Positions 50,805 through 60,700 of a stretch of DNA of 64,000 nucleotides are shown here, in pieces. The DNA is from JAPLSN01 sp964482955. GTDB taxonomy: Bacteria; Spirochaetota; Spirochaetia; Treponematales; UBA12059. The translations under genes and the position numbers were made by a program. Below the pieces are notes generated by a model. That model saw nothing but the letters and a program-made list of their open reading frames with translations. It was not told the DNA's origin and made no database searches. Position 1 is the first letter of the stretch, and every line of letters starts with the position of its first letter. Location: NCBI GenBank assembly GCA_964482955.1, contig CAYZZW010000009.1:7984-71983 (forward strand), read 5' to 3'.

Positions 50805-52121
50805 ATGAAGCGATACCTGCCCGTCGCCCTCGCGGCGTTCTTTCTCTCACTTCTCCCGGTCCGGGCCGATCCGGCCGGCACCATCGACCCGGCCTGGCGC
50901 GGCGTCTGGGAAGGCTCCGTCGAGATGGAGGACGGCAAGCTCCCCATCACGGCGCGCGTGCACGAGCGCGGCGTCCTCGTCGACCTGCCCCTGCAGAACG
51001 TGTACGGTTTTCCGGCCGAAGCCCTGTCCACGCCGACGGAGCTCGTCTTCACGATCAACGGCGCCGGCGATCCCTTCATCTTCGCCTGCGCGTTGGGCGC
51101 TCCCGCGACGCCGGGCGGCTTGACGGGCGCTTCTCCCGCGCCGTCCGCCGCGCCGGGCCAGCGCACCGCTTCGGGGAAATTCCAGCGGGGCGATTCGACC
51201 GCGCCGCTCTACTTCGTGTTCTCCTCGTTCCAACCCGATCCCGCTTCGGTCTTCGCGTTCGAGGGAAAGGGCGGCCGGCTCCGCGGCACGCTCGCGCTCC
51301 CGAAGGACGGCGCCGCGAAGCCGCCCGTCGTCATCCTGCTCGCGGGGGCGGGCAACGCGGACCGCGACAACAACAACTACGCGGTGCCCGGGCGCAACGA
51401 CGGTTTCCGCCAGCTGGCCGCCGCGCTCGCCGCCGGGGGCGTCGCGAGCTGCCGCTACGACAAGCGCGGCACGGGCGAGTCGGCGTACCTGGTGCCGAGC
51501 GAGGATCGCCTGGTCTTCGCCGATTTCGTGGACGACGCCGCGGCGTGCGTGCGCTCGATCCGCGCGACGGGACGCTTCGGCCGCGTGTACCTCTTCGGTT
51601 ACGCGGAAGGGGCGCTCGTCGCCGCCGCCGCGGCCGCGCGCGAAAAGGTCGACGGCGTGGTGGCGGTCTGCGCCTCGGGGCGCGGCATCAAGCGGGTCAT
51701 CGAGGACGAAAGCGCGGACGTCCCCGACGAGTACCGGAAGGAGATGGCCGCCATCTTCTCGGAACTCGGCGCGGGGCGCTACGTCGAGACGGTGAGTCCC
51801 TACCTCGCGCGTTTCTTCAGGCGGAGCTTCCAGCCCTACCTCGCGTCGTGGCTGCGCTTCGAACCCGTGGCGGCTTTCCGGGCCGTGCCCTGCCCGGTGG
51901 TCTTCCTCTGGGGCGAGCGCGACGTCCAGGTCGGGCCCGCGGACTTCGTGCCTCTGCAGGAAGCGATGCCGGACTCGCGCGTCGTGATGGTGGAGGGGAT
52001 GAACCACGTGATGAAGGCCGTCTCCATCGACCTCGAGGAAAACTACGCCGCGTTCGGCGATCCGGACTTCCCGCTCGCCCCGAAGCTCGTCGAGGAGACG
52101 CTCGCGTTCATCGGAAGATGA
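50805..52121 (+). CDS. Secreted alpha/beta-hydrolase-fold protein lacking the nucleophile Ser
   Basis: 438 residues with a signal peptide (MKRYLPVALAAFFLSLLPVRA). An N-terminal beta domain (about 25-135) is followed by an alpha/beta-hydrolase domain: LRGTLALPKDGAAKPPVVILLAGAGNADRDNNNY (oxyanion region), CRYDKRGTGES, and the elbow LFGYAEGALVA. In active members of this group the elbow is GHSEGG; here Ser is Ala267. VFLWGERDVQVGP (Asp) and MNHVMKAV (His) keep the rest of the triad. It may be a catalytically inactive binding protein. The Pro/Ala-rich segment at 105-125 is a linker. Confidence 0.8.
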   Translation: MKRYLPVALAAFFLSLLPVRADPAGTIDPAWRGVWEGSVEMEDGKLPITARVHERGVLVDLPLQNVYGFPAEALSTPTELVFTINGAGDPFIFACALGAPATPGGLTGASPAPSAAPGQRTASGKFQRGDSTAPLYFVFSSFQPDPASVFAFEGKGGRLRGTLALPKDGAAKPPVVILLAGAGNADRDNNNYAVPGRNDGFRQLAAALAAGGVASCRYDKRGTGESAYLVPSEDRLVFADFVDDAAACVRSIRATGRFGRVYLFGYAEGALVAAAAAAREKVDGVVAVCASGRGIKRVIEDESADVPDEYRKEMAAIFSELGAGRYVETVSPYLARFFRRSFQPYLASWLRFEPVAAFRAVPCPVVFLWGERDVQVGPADFVPLQEAMPDSRVVMVEGMNHVMKAVSIDLEENYAAFGDPDFPLAPKLVEETLAFIGR

Positions 52122-52980
52122 GCGAGGCCGCCGCGCGCGCGAGCGCCTCCGGCGACAGCGTGATCCCCGACACGACGAGCTCGGTTTCCAGGTAGGAAAA
52201 CACCGCTTCGGAAAGCGCGCCCGGCGCGACCGGGTCGACGAGGGCGTAGACCGCGAGCTTGCAGGGCGGCGAGTACACCTTGGCCGCGCGCTCGTTCTCG
52301 AACGAAAAGACGAATTCGCAACTGTACCCGTCCGCGCCCGCGACCGCGCTCAGCAGGAAGCATTCGAGCGGGATTGGCTCGGCATCCTCCCCGTCCTCCG
52401 CCATGAGTTTCCCGACGAGCAGCTCGGCGTCCGGCACGAAGAGCGCGGCGTGCCAGTCCCAGCGGGCGCGGAGACGCGGCGGCACGGGATCGGATCCCGG
52501 TTCGGCCATGCGGCCGGTCAACGCGTCCACGGGGGCGGTCGCCACGGCCACCACCTTGCCGTCGGCGAAGGCGACGCGCACTCCCTTTTCGCGGTGCGCG
52601 AACGCCTTCCCCTCGCGCGTCCACGCCTTGTCGGCGGAGAGCGCGGCGGACGCGACGCCCGACGGGTATTTTCCCTCGAGAACGGCTTCCGCGCCCAGCT
52701 TCGACGGATCGGCCGGGTCGGGGAAGGCGGCCGCGGTCACGCGCGTCGTGCGCTTCACGATCTCAGCGAGCGCCGCGGCGTCGGAGGGCTCGAGGAGCTC
52801 GTTGACGGCGGCTTCGAGCACGGGGCGGTCCGCCTTGACGTAGACCGTCGATCCGGGCTTGAGGACGAGGACCGGGTCGAGGGGCTTCCTGTACTTGATG
52901 TTCGCGCACGACGACGCGGCGACGAGGGCGCACAGCGCGTAGATGCCCGCTCGGACGATCGCGGTTCCCTTTCGGTTCAT
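52108..52980 (-). CDS. Unknown lipoprotein
   Basis: 290 residues from the ATG at 52980. The lipobox ALVAASSC marks Cys25. The remainder is a soluble domain: KPGSTVYVKADRPVLEAAVNELLEPSDAAALAEIVKRTTRVTAAAF, KGVRVAFADGKVVAVATAPVDALTGRM, and a C-terminal helix LYSYLETELVV-like segment (SEAVFSYLETELVVSGITLSPEALARAAASLIF). I recognise no family. It lies downstream of the DUF6765-like gene on the same strand, with a duplication in between. Confidence 0.75.
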   Translation of the reverse strand: MNRKGTAIVRAGIYALCALVAASSCANIKYRKPLDPVLVLKPGSTVYVKADRPVLEAAVNELLEPSDAAALAEIVKRTTRVTAAAFPDPADPSKLGAEAVLEGKYPSGVASAALSADKAWTREGKAFAHREKGVRVAFADGKVVAVATAPVDALTGRMAEPGSDPVPPRLRARWDWHAALFVPDAELLVGKLMAEDGEDAEPIPLECFLLSAVAGADGYSCEFVFSFENERAAKVYSPPCKLAVYALVDPVAPGALSEAVFSYLETELVVSGITLSPEALARAAASLIFR

Positions 52981-53117
52981 ACGGCGTTCCTCGGAACCGC
53001 GTTCCGTAAAACGGTTTTCGCGGCCGCGGCGTGGTCGCGCGCGCGCGATATCAAGAAGGTTCATACGGCGTTCCTTAAAACGGCTTTCGCGGCCGCGGCG
53101 TGGTCGCGCGCGGCGTC
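52978..53117 (-). repeat. Imperfect tandem duplication at the gene junction
   Basis: The last codons of the upstream gene (including GACCACGCCGCGGCCGCGAA and GGAACGCCGTATGAACC) are repeated immediately downstream, so that the second copy supplies the ATG region of the lipoprotein gene. The copies differ by a small insertion (GGTTCCGA) and point changes. Confidence 0.65.
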
Positions 53118-54035
53118 GTGCCAGCGGCGGAGATCCGAGTCTTCGTAGCGGCCGTCCGACTCGAGGCGGCGGACGCCGTCGCGGAGCCCGAGCCGGCGCT
53201 GGGCTTGCGCCTTGAGCCACAGCACCTTGTCGTAGCCCGCGAAGCGCGTGTCGGTACGGTCGGGGTCGACGATGCCGGCTTCGGACAGCCAGAGCCCGCG
53301 CTCGTACGGCGCGACACCAGCGTCCACGACGAAGGAGTCGACGACGGCCGACTTGTCGGCCGCGGAGTCGAGTATGCCCGCGAGGTCGCCGAGCGCGAAG
53401 TCTTCGTCGTCGAACGATTCGCGGCGCCTGGTCTTCAGGTAGCGGTAGATCAGCTTGGCGGCTTCGAGGCAGCGGGCGCGGTTGTCGACGCGCGCGGCTT
53501 CCGGCACGAGGCGCCCGTCCGTCCAGACAGCCGCGTGTTCGTCCGGGCTCGTGAGGGCGGGCAGGTGGCCGACCGGCGGCAGGATGGAGCTCGCGTCGAG
53601 CGCGTTCGCCGCGTCCATGCGCCCGGAGAAATTCTGGTGGGCCCAGCTGTCCGCGAACGAGTGCAGGGCGATGCCGATGCGGAAGGGATCGTCGGTGCGC
53701 AGGGCCGCGACGAGGAGCTCCTTGACGGTCTCGGAATTCGGCGTGACGACGAAGGCGTTCTTAGCGCCGTCGCGGCGGAGGAGGGCGGCCGCGTTTGGAT
53801 CGCCCGGGAGGAAGTGGAAGGGCAGGTAGACGTCCGACGCGATGCGCTCGTCCCAGAACACGTAGTCCTGCGTGACGATGCCGCGGTGCGTCGTCCCGCG
53901 CGAGACGATCTCGAGGTCGTGGATGGATTCGTCCACGTATTGGCTCGCGCGCGCGACGCGTTCGGCTTCGAGGGCTTCCATGCCGGCGCGCTCGCAGAGG
54001 AAGCGCACGACGTAGTAATGGAAGACGACGTTCAT
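53061..54035 (-). CDS. DUF6765-like putative metal-dependent phospholipase/nuclease-fold protein
   Basis: 324 residues. The start ATG at 54035 overlaps the stop of the amidohydrolase by 4 nt. Conserved elements include the N-terminal MNVVFHYYVVRFLCERAG, YVDESIHDLEIVSRG, YLPFHFLPGD, and the His/Asp-rich ALHSFADSWAHQNFSGRMDAAN. The latter resembles the zinc-binding HxxxDxxxH of phospholipase C/S1-P1-type folds. No signal peptide is visible, although the N terminus is hydrophobic. The protein family is of unknown function; membership in DUF6765 is by recollection of the motif and should be tested. Confidence 0.6.
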   Translation of the reverse strand: MNVVFHYYVVRFLCERAGMEALEAERVARASQYVDESIHDLEIVSRGTTHRGIVTQDYVFWDERIASDVYLPFHFLPGDPNAAALLRRDGAKNAFVVTPNSETVKELLVAALRTDDPFRIGIALHSFADSWAHQNFSGRMDAANALDASSILPPVGHLPALTSPDEHAAVWTDGRLVPEAARVDNRARCLEAAKLIYRYLKTRRRESFDDEDFALGDLAGILDSAADKSAVVDSFVVDAGVAPYERGLWLSEAGIVDPDRTDTRFAGYDKVLWLKAQAQRRLGLRDGVRRLESDGRYEDSDLRRWHDAARDHAAAAKAVLRNAV

Positions 54036-55522
54036 TCGCCGGCCCCGCTCACGAAGACGCCGTAGCCCTTCTCGGACACGACGCCATTCCGGTACGCCAC
54101 CTTGCCGTTCACGATCACGCAGGAGATGCCCTTCGCGAGGACGAGCGGTTCCGTGACGGTCCCCGAACCCTCGACCGTCGCCGGATCGAAGATCGCGAGG
54201 TCGGCGGCGGCGTCCGGCGCCACGCGGCCGCGGCGTCGGAACTCGCGGTCCGAGCGCTCGAGGAAGCGCGCCGGATCGATCGTCATCTTGGCGATGAGCG
54301 TCGCGAGGTCGAGCTTCCTGGTCCGCGACAGCGAGAGCGCCGTGGCGAAGTTGCCCGTGTCGCGCGGGTGCGTGACGACGCCCGCCGGCCCGCGCTCGAT
54401 CGGCACGTCGCACGAGCCGTCCGAGCCGAAGAACACCCAGTCCTTTCCTAGCGCCGGCAGGATGGTCTCTTCCCACGAGATGGTGCCCTCGGGCACGACC
54501 ACGAGCCCGCCTTTCCAACGGTATTCGTCGAAAAGCTCCTTCGTGAGCTTCCGTTCGAGCGGCGCGTAATACAGGTCGCCGTAGTCGAGTCCGAGCCCCT
54601 CGCGCCAGCCGTCCTTGAAACGGTTCGGGTTAGAGATCGGCGTCATCCAGTACGAGTACGGATACACGCACGCGTCGATGAGGACACCGCGCGCGCGCGC
54701 AGCCTCGATCAAGTCGAGGGCTTCCTTCATATGCCACGTGGCGCCGGTGGAATGGAAGTGGAGCAGGTGTACGCGCGCGCCCGTCTCCTCGGCGACCTCG
54801 ATCGCCTCGCGCACGCCGTCCAGCTCCGTGTCCTTGAAGGCGTAGCGCGTGTGGACGAGGAGCGGCACGCCGTGCTTCTTCGTCACTTTCGCGTACGCGA
54901 CCAGCTCTTCCTTCGTGAGCCACGGCGCGTATTCGGGGCTCGCGCCGACGCCGAGCCCGCCCTTGGCCAGCTGCGCGTCCAGGATGGCCGCGCGGCCTTC
55001 GACCGTCTTCGACTTGTCCCTGAGCACGTCGACGCGGAGGCCGTAGCCCCAGTTCACGAGGTGGTCGCGCTGCTTGTAGCCGTTCACGTAGTCGGAGCTC
55101 GGCGCCCCGTCGTGGAGCCAGGCGATGCTCGTGACGCCGTCCGTGAGCTTCCAGAATTCGACGGTGCGATACGACGCCTGCGGATACGAGATCGTGTCCA
55201 CGTCGATGAAGCCCGGCGCCACGACGAGGCCCGCCGCGTCCACCGTCTCGCGGCCCGCAAGCGGTTTCGCCGAAATCGCGGCCACCGCGCCGCCGTCGAT
55301 GCCGACGTCCGCCACCGCGTCGAGCCCCGACTCGGGATCGATGACGCGGCCGCCCTTCACGACGAGGTCGAAGACGCGCCCTTCGGGAACCTCCGACAGG
55401 TAGTGATGTTTCGGCGCCATCAGGGAATTCAACGGTGTCTTGCCGCAGGACGAAAGGAGCGCCAGTGCCGCCGCTATCGAAACCAGGGCGGCGCGGGCGC
55501 GGAAGCGCGATGTGGGGTTCAT
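54032..55522 (-). CDS. Lipoprotein amidohydrolase (N-acyl-D-amino-acid deacylase-like) lacking HxH
   Basis: 496 residues. The lipobox LALLSSC gives Cys26. It has an amidohydrolase composite domain (VPEGRVFDLVVKGGRVIDPESGL) and PGFIDVDTISYPQ at the position of the usual IDVHTH; the two metal His become Asp109 and Ile111. Downstream His residues (LLVHTRYAF, HLLHFHSTGAT) and Asp (FFGSDGSCD) are kept. The metal centre is therefore altered; loss of activity or use of one metal is possible. ATG 55522 lies 7 nt after TAGAAT with an extended TG motif. The following gene (minus) is coupled by a 4-nt overlap. Confidence 0.8.
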   Translation of the reverse strand: MNPTSRFRARAALVSIAAALALLSSCGKTPLNSLMAPKHHYLSEVPEGRVFDLVVKGGRVIDPESGLDAVADVGIDGGAVAAISAKPLAGRETVDAAGLVVAPGFIDVDTISYPQASYRTVEFWKLTDGVTSIAWLHDGAPSSDYVNGYKQRDHLVNWGYGLRVDVLRDKSKTVEGRAAILDAQLAKGGLGVGASPEYAPWLTKEELVAYAKVTKKHGVPLLVHTRYAFKDTELDGVREAIEVAEETGARVHLLHFHSTGATWHMKEALDLIEAARARGVLIDACVYPYSYWMTPISNPNRFKDGWREGLGLDYGDLYYAPLERKLTKELFDEYRWKGGLVVVPEGTISWEETILPALGKDWVFFGSDGSCDVPIERGPAGVVTHPRDTGNFATALSLSRTRKLDLATLIAKMTIDPARFLERSDREFRRRGRVAPDAAADLAIFDPATVEGSGTVTEPLVLAKGISCVIVNGKVAYRNGVVSEKGYGVFVSGAGE

Positions 55523-55529
55523 GCCGGCG

Positions 55530-55535
55530 ATTCTA
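55530..55535 (-). promoter_or_regulatory. Extended -10 (TGGTAGAAT) seven nt before a start codon
   Basis: On the minus strand TGG-TAGAAT, then CGCCGGC, then ATG at 55522. Same spacing as at 17359, 38437, 38503 and 50792. Confidence 0.55.
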
Positions 55536-55707
55536 CCAGAGCGGGAACGGCGCGGAAAGCGGGCGCGGCGGGAGCCGGTATTGAGCACGCGGTAAACCGG
55601 TTTCGGTCCCGATTTTCACGACCGCGAAGGCCTATTTCGCGCATTTCTGGATATCCGCCACCGAGGGCACTATGGTAGAGTAAAGGTATCCAGTCCGGAG
55701 GCCGCCC

Positions 55708-57747
55708 ATGACCCGTACGCATCTTCCCGCCGTTTTCGCGCTCGCCTGCGCGTTCGCCGCGAACGCCCAGATGTCCGATCGCCTGTCCTTCGTGCTGACG
55801 CCGGAGCTGCTCCTGCCGCTCGGCGACAGCGCCTCGGTCTACGGCCTGGGCGGCGGCGCGCGCCTGTCGGGCGAGCTGTCGCTGTTCGGCGGCTTCGCCC
55901 CCTACGTCGCGCTCGCATTCAACGCCGTGCCGACCAAGGGCGCCGAGACCATGAACCTCTCGGCGGCGACGGGCGGCATCGCCTGGCGGACCTTCGTCGG
56001 CGACCGGTTCGGCGCCGGCCTCCGCGCGGGCGGCGGCGCCTTCCTGTCGGCCTACCGCGAGGCGAGCGCCTGGAGCTGGAAGGCGGGCGGCGGTCCCGAG
56101 CTGTCGTTCCGCCTGAGCCCGAGCATGAGCTTGCGGGCGGGCGCCTCGTACGAATACCTCGCCGGCTCGGCCGGTCCGTTCTACACGGGCGTGGGAGCCT
56201 ATGTCGGCGCCACGCTCGACCTGTCGGGCTTTTCGACGCGCGCGGCGCTTTCGGTCGACAAGTTCGCGCTCGACCCGGTCTTCCCCGTCTTCTACGCCTA
56301 CTACGACAAGAACGCCTTCGGGAAGCTCGAGCTCGTCAACGGGCAGGACGGAACGATCCGCGACGTGAAGGTTTCCTTCGCCGTCAAGCAGTACATGGCC
56401 GAACCGAAAACCTGCGCGACCTTCCCGGCCATCCCGCGCGGCGGCCGCGTCGAGGTGCCGCTCTACGCCCTGTTCTCCGAGGACGTCCTCAAGCTCACCG
56501 AAAGCACGAAGGCCTCCGTCGAGGTGATCGTCGACTTTACCTTCCTGGGGCAGCAAAAGCGCGCGACCTTCTCGGAGACGGCGCGGATCAACCACCGCAA
56601 CGCGATGACCTGGGACGACGACCGCCGCGCGGCGGCTTTCGTGAGCGCCAAAGACCCGGCGGTGCTCCGCTACTCGAAGTTCGCCGCGGGCGTCATCCGC
56701 GATTCGGGCGCGCCGACCGGCGTCGACCAGAACCTCCGCATGGCCATGGGCCTCTTCGAAGGGCTCAAGCTCTACGGCGTCAACTACGTCGTCGATCCGA
56801 CGACGCCGTACACCGAGCTGTCCGCGAGCGAGAGCGCCGTCGACTTCCTCCAGTATCCCTACCAGACCCTCGTGTACAAGGGCGGCGACTGCGACGACCT
56901 CTCCATCATGTTCGCCGCGACGCTCGAGTCTGTCGGCATCCCGTCGGCGTTCATCACGGTCCCGGGCCACATCTACGCCGCGTTCGCGCTCTCCTCGACC
57001 GAAGCCGAGGCGAAGCGCGACTTCGCCTTCCAGGACGAGCTCGTCTACGCGAACGGCAAGGTCTGGGCGCCGGTGGAGATCACCCTGCTCGGCGAGGGCT
57101 TCGTGAAGGCGTGGCAGTTCGGCGCGCGCGAGTGGAAGGAAGCGGGCGACAAGGCGGTCCTCATCCCCGTGGGCGAAGCGTGGAAAACCTACGAGCCCGT
57201 CGGCATCCCCGGCGAGGACACGCGCATCCTCCTCCCCGAGGCGAAGGACCTCAAGACCGCCTTCCTCCAGCGCCTCGACGACTACATCGCGCGGGAGCTC
57301 AAATCGGGCGCCGACGCGATCAAGGCGAAGATCGCGGCCACCGGGGAAGCGCGCCATGTGAACGCCCTCGGCGTGCTCTACGCTCGCTACGGCAAGTACG
57401 ACCTCGCGAAGGCCGAGTTCGAAAAAGCGGCTCGCACCGGCTCGGTCGCGGCGCTCTGCAACCTCGGCAACGTGTACTTCCTCGAGCGCAATTACCGGCT
57501 CGCGGCGGATTACTACCGACGCGCCTTCGAGGCCAAGTCAGACAACAAGGCCGCCCTGCTCGGCTACGCGCGCGCGAACTACGAGCTCGGCGACTACGCG
57601 AAGGCCCGCGAGGCGTCGGGCGCCCTCGGCAAGCTCGACCCGAGCCTGGCCGCGCAATACGCCTACGTGAATTCCGCCTCGGCCGGCGCCGGCCGCGCCG
57701 CCGCCGCCGGCGAAAACGCCGACAAAGCCCTCTGGGACCAGGAGTGA
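55708..57747 (+). CDS. Outer-membrane-type barrel fused to transglutaminase-like and TPR domains
   Basis: 679 residues. A signal peptide (MTRTHLPAVFALACAFAANAQ) is followed by an Omp-like barrel domain (about 25-180, alternating short beta strands such as GGARLSGELSLFGGFAPYVALAFNAVP). Next is a beta domain (about 185-300). A transglutaminase-like Cys-protease domain (about 330-470) has a Cys in YKGGDCDDLSIMFAATLESVGIPSAF, the His in VPGHIYAAF, and an acidic residue in WAPVEIT. C-terminal TPR repeats (about 540-650) include ALGVLYARYGKYDLAKAEFEKAARTGSVAALCNLGNVYFLERNYRLAADYYRRAFE. It has a CCGGAGG site and TAGAGT hexamer upstream, and it runs into the Ig-repeat lipoprotein gene 5 nt later. Confidence 0.85.
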   Translation: MTRTHLPAVFALACAFAANAQMSDRLSFVLTPELLLPLGDSASVYGLGGGARLSGELSLFGGFAPYVALAFNAVPTKGAETMNLSAATGGIAWRTFVGDRFGAGLRAGGGAFLSAYREASAWSWKAGGGPELSFRLSPSMSLRAGASYEYLAGSAGPFYTGVGAYVGATLDLSGFSTRAALSVDKFALDPVFPVFYAYYDKNAFGKLELVNGQDGTIRDVKVSFAVKQYMAEPKTCATFPAIPRGGRVEVPLYALFSEDVLKLTESTKASVEVIVDFTFLGQQKRATFSETARINHRNAMTWDDDRRAAAFVSAKDPAVLRYSKFAAGVIRDSGAPTGVDQNLRMAMGLFEGLKLYGVNYVVDPTTPYTELSASESAVDFLQYPYQTLVYKGGDCDDLSIMFAATLESVGIPSAFITVPGHIYAAFALSSTEAEAKRDFAFQDELVYANGKVWAPVEITLLGEGFVKAWQFGAREWKEAGDKAVLIPVGEAWKTYEPVGIPGEDTRILLPEAKDLKTAFLQRLDDYIARELKSGADAIKAKIAATGEARHVNALGVLYARYGKYDLAKAEFEKAARTGSVAALCNLGNVYFLERNYRLAADYYRRAFEAKSDNKAALLGYARANYELGDYAKAREASGALGKLDPSLAAQYAYVNSASAGAGRAAAAGENADKALWDQE

Positions 57748-57752
57748 CGACC

Positions 57753-60700
57753 ATGACGCCGAAACGACTCGCGCCCTTCGCGGCCGCCGCCGCCCTGACA
57801 ACCCTCCTCCTCTCCTGCCCGCAGGCCATCGACGACGAGTTCCAGAAGACCATCGAGGACGAAGTGGCCGCCGCGAACGCCGAGCCGCGCCGCGTCACCG
57901 TGACGAGCGACGGCAACGGCATCACGACGCCGAACGCCGGGGCCGACGTCAAGGACGGCATCCCCTTCGAGCTCAGCGCCACCGCCTTCGGCTCGCACGT
58001 CTTCGGCTCGTGGGAACAAGTGTCCGGCACCGGCACCGTCGTCTTCGAGCGCCCGAACGCCGAAGTCACGAAAGCCCGCGTGAAGGGCGGTGACGCCGTC
58101 ATCCGAGCCAACTTCACCGCGCGGCCGAAAGTCGATTACTCGACGCCGTTCGGAACCGATCGATACACGAATTCTTCCATTACCATTTTTTTCACGAAGG
58201 TGATGGATACTGATACGATCAACAAATCCACCGTGCAACTTATCTGGCAGGATAATACGCTCGTGGAGGGAACCGTCGAATATGACGGCGTGTCACGCAT
58301 AGCCCGCTTCATTCCAGATGATGATCTGGCATCGAACAAGATTTACCGTATCAAGGTGTTACGTACAGCCTGCGACAGTCAGGGTGTCATGATGGAAGAC
58401 GATTATCAAAACAGTTTTTCTACCGGTAATGGGCGGGATGATGACCCGCCGAATCTTTCCTATAAATACAACGTCACGAATCCATCCGCCGTTGCGTCGA
58501 GGACGATACATTTTTCCGAAATAGACGCTTCCGACGGAAGTGGCATCGATCCGGTACTTCGAGTGGTTGAAATCGTCGGTGCGCAGGAGTACACGTGCGA
58601 TCTCGCCCTAAATACCGACTTCGATTATGAGCTGCAGGGCGATGAAGGAACGCGCTCGCTGAAGCTTGTCGCTATTGACAGCGTCGGGAATCCAAGTACG
58701 AATTCCCCCGCTTCCGTTATTCTGGATTGTACGGCCCCAGACGGTACCTTCGCCATCAACGACGGCGCGAACAATCCGCGCGATTATATCAATTCCACAA
58801 GCGTGACCTTGGCAAGCTCGCTTTCGGACGGTGCCGGAGTCGGCATGGCCGGCGCGGAAATGTCGTGGTCTGCGGACAATGGGGTCACCTGGACCACGTA
58901 TGAATCGTATGCGAGCGCGAGGGCGATCACCCTTCCCGGCTTGGATGGAGCCAGGATGATTTTGCTGAGGGTCCGGGATTCGCTGGGCAACGAGCGTCAG
59001 TTCGAAGACGGTATCGCGCTTGACCGCGTCGCGCCGACCGTGACGAACTTCAAGTTGGATTCAGGAGCCGCCTATTCCACCGATTTGACTCTCAATGCGT
59101 CATACGTCGCGTCCGACGGATCCGGAGTCGGTCTCGAGCAAATGCGTTTTTCCCAAAACGGCGGTTCTTCCTGGTCGCCATGGGAATCCTTCGCGACGAG
59201 CAAGGCATTCGCCGCCGCATCGGAAGGCGCGCTGGACGTGCGGTTCGAGGTGCGGGACAAGGCCGGCAACACGTGCGCGGCGCCTGGGAGCGCGGCTATT
59301 TTTGTTGATACGGCGTCGCCAACTCTTGTCTCATATGCCATCAACGGTTCCGCCGAATATACGCCGTCCATCTCCGTGACGGTTTCTTCCACTATCACCG
59401 ATCCGAACGGCGCTTCGGGATCCGGCATCAAGCAGATATGCTTCTCGAATAATGGGAGCACCTGGACGGCCTGGGAATCCTTCGTCGGTGGGGCGCTCTC
59501 GAAGCCGTACGATTTGCTGACCGGAGATGGAACGAAGAAAGTGTACATCCGCGTGCAGGACAACGCCGGCAACCTTTCGTCCACGAGCGACAGCATCATT
59601 CTCGACGCCTCGCCTCCCACTGCGTCCATCACGTCGATTCCCAACACCTCGGCGCCTGACCCCAATTACGTGCGTGGAACGAGGATTGTCAACGCCGACG
59701 CTTCGGATGCGCGGGGTATTGAAAAAGTTGAGTTTTACATCGGCGGAACTCTTCGAGGTACGGACACGACCAGTCCATACGCGTTTTCTTGGGATACGAC
59801 ATCGTATACGACCGGCACATCTTATACCGTATACGTCAAGTCATACGATGTCGCCGGCAACATCACGACCTCGTCGACTTGGAGCAGGACTGTAGACAAT
59901 GTTCCCCCTGATGCCGCGTCGATCTCGAATATTACCTATCTCGGTTCAAACGCGAACTACATCAAAGGTACTCCGAACATTTCGGCGACAGCAAACGATG
60001 TTGTGGGGATGGCGCGAGTTGACTTTTTCGTCGATGGAACCGATATCGCTTCCGATCTTACCGCTGCTTATTCCTGTACCTGGAATTCTACGACCGTGTC
60101 CGACGGAGAACTGGATTTCTATTGCGTGGCTGTGGACAAAGCGGGTAACATGACGCAGTCGACCTCGGTTTTGAGGACAATAGACAACACGCCGCCTGTC
60201 GTCTCCCTAACCAGTCCCGCCTCCGGAAGCTCGGTCGCTGGACCGACCGTCACCTGCGAGGCGACCGCTACCGACGCCAATATTGAAAAGGTCTCCTTCG
60301 ACAGCAGCGGCGCCATAGCGACGGATACGACATCACCGTACTCGGCGACGTGGAACGTGACCGCGTTGGCGGAGGGTTCGCGTAATGTCGTGGCGACGGC
60401 GTACGATTTTGCCGGCAATTATGCACAATCGCTCGCCCCCGTGACCGTGGACAACTACGCCATCGCCTACAGCCAAACCTTGACCGACGGCGGAACGGTT
60501 CCGGGTTCCGCGAATTACGGGAACTTTTCCTCGATAGCGGCCTACAGCTCTTCGATCTTGTACATCGCTTATCTCGACGCGACCAATTCGGACATTGACA
60601 TGAAGAAGACGACGAACGGCGGTTCCTCGTGGACCGACTGTCCTTCGATCAGCATCTCGGGCCGAAAGGTCGCGATAGACGTAGATACGGGCAATATGGT

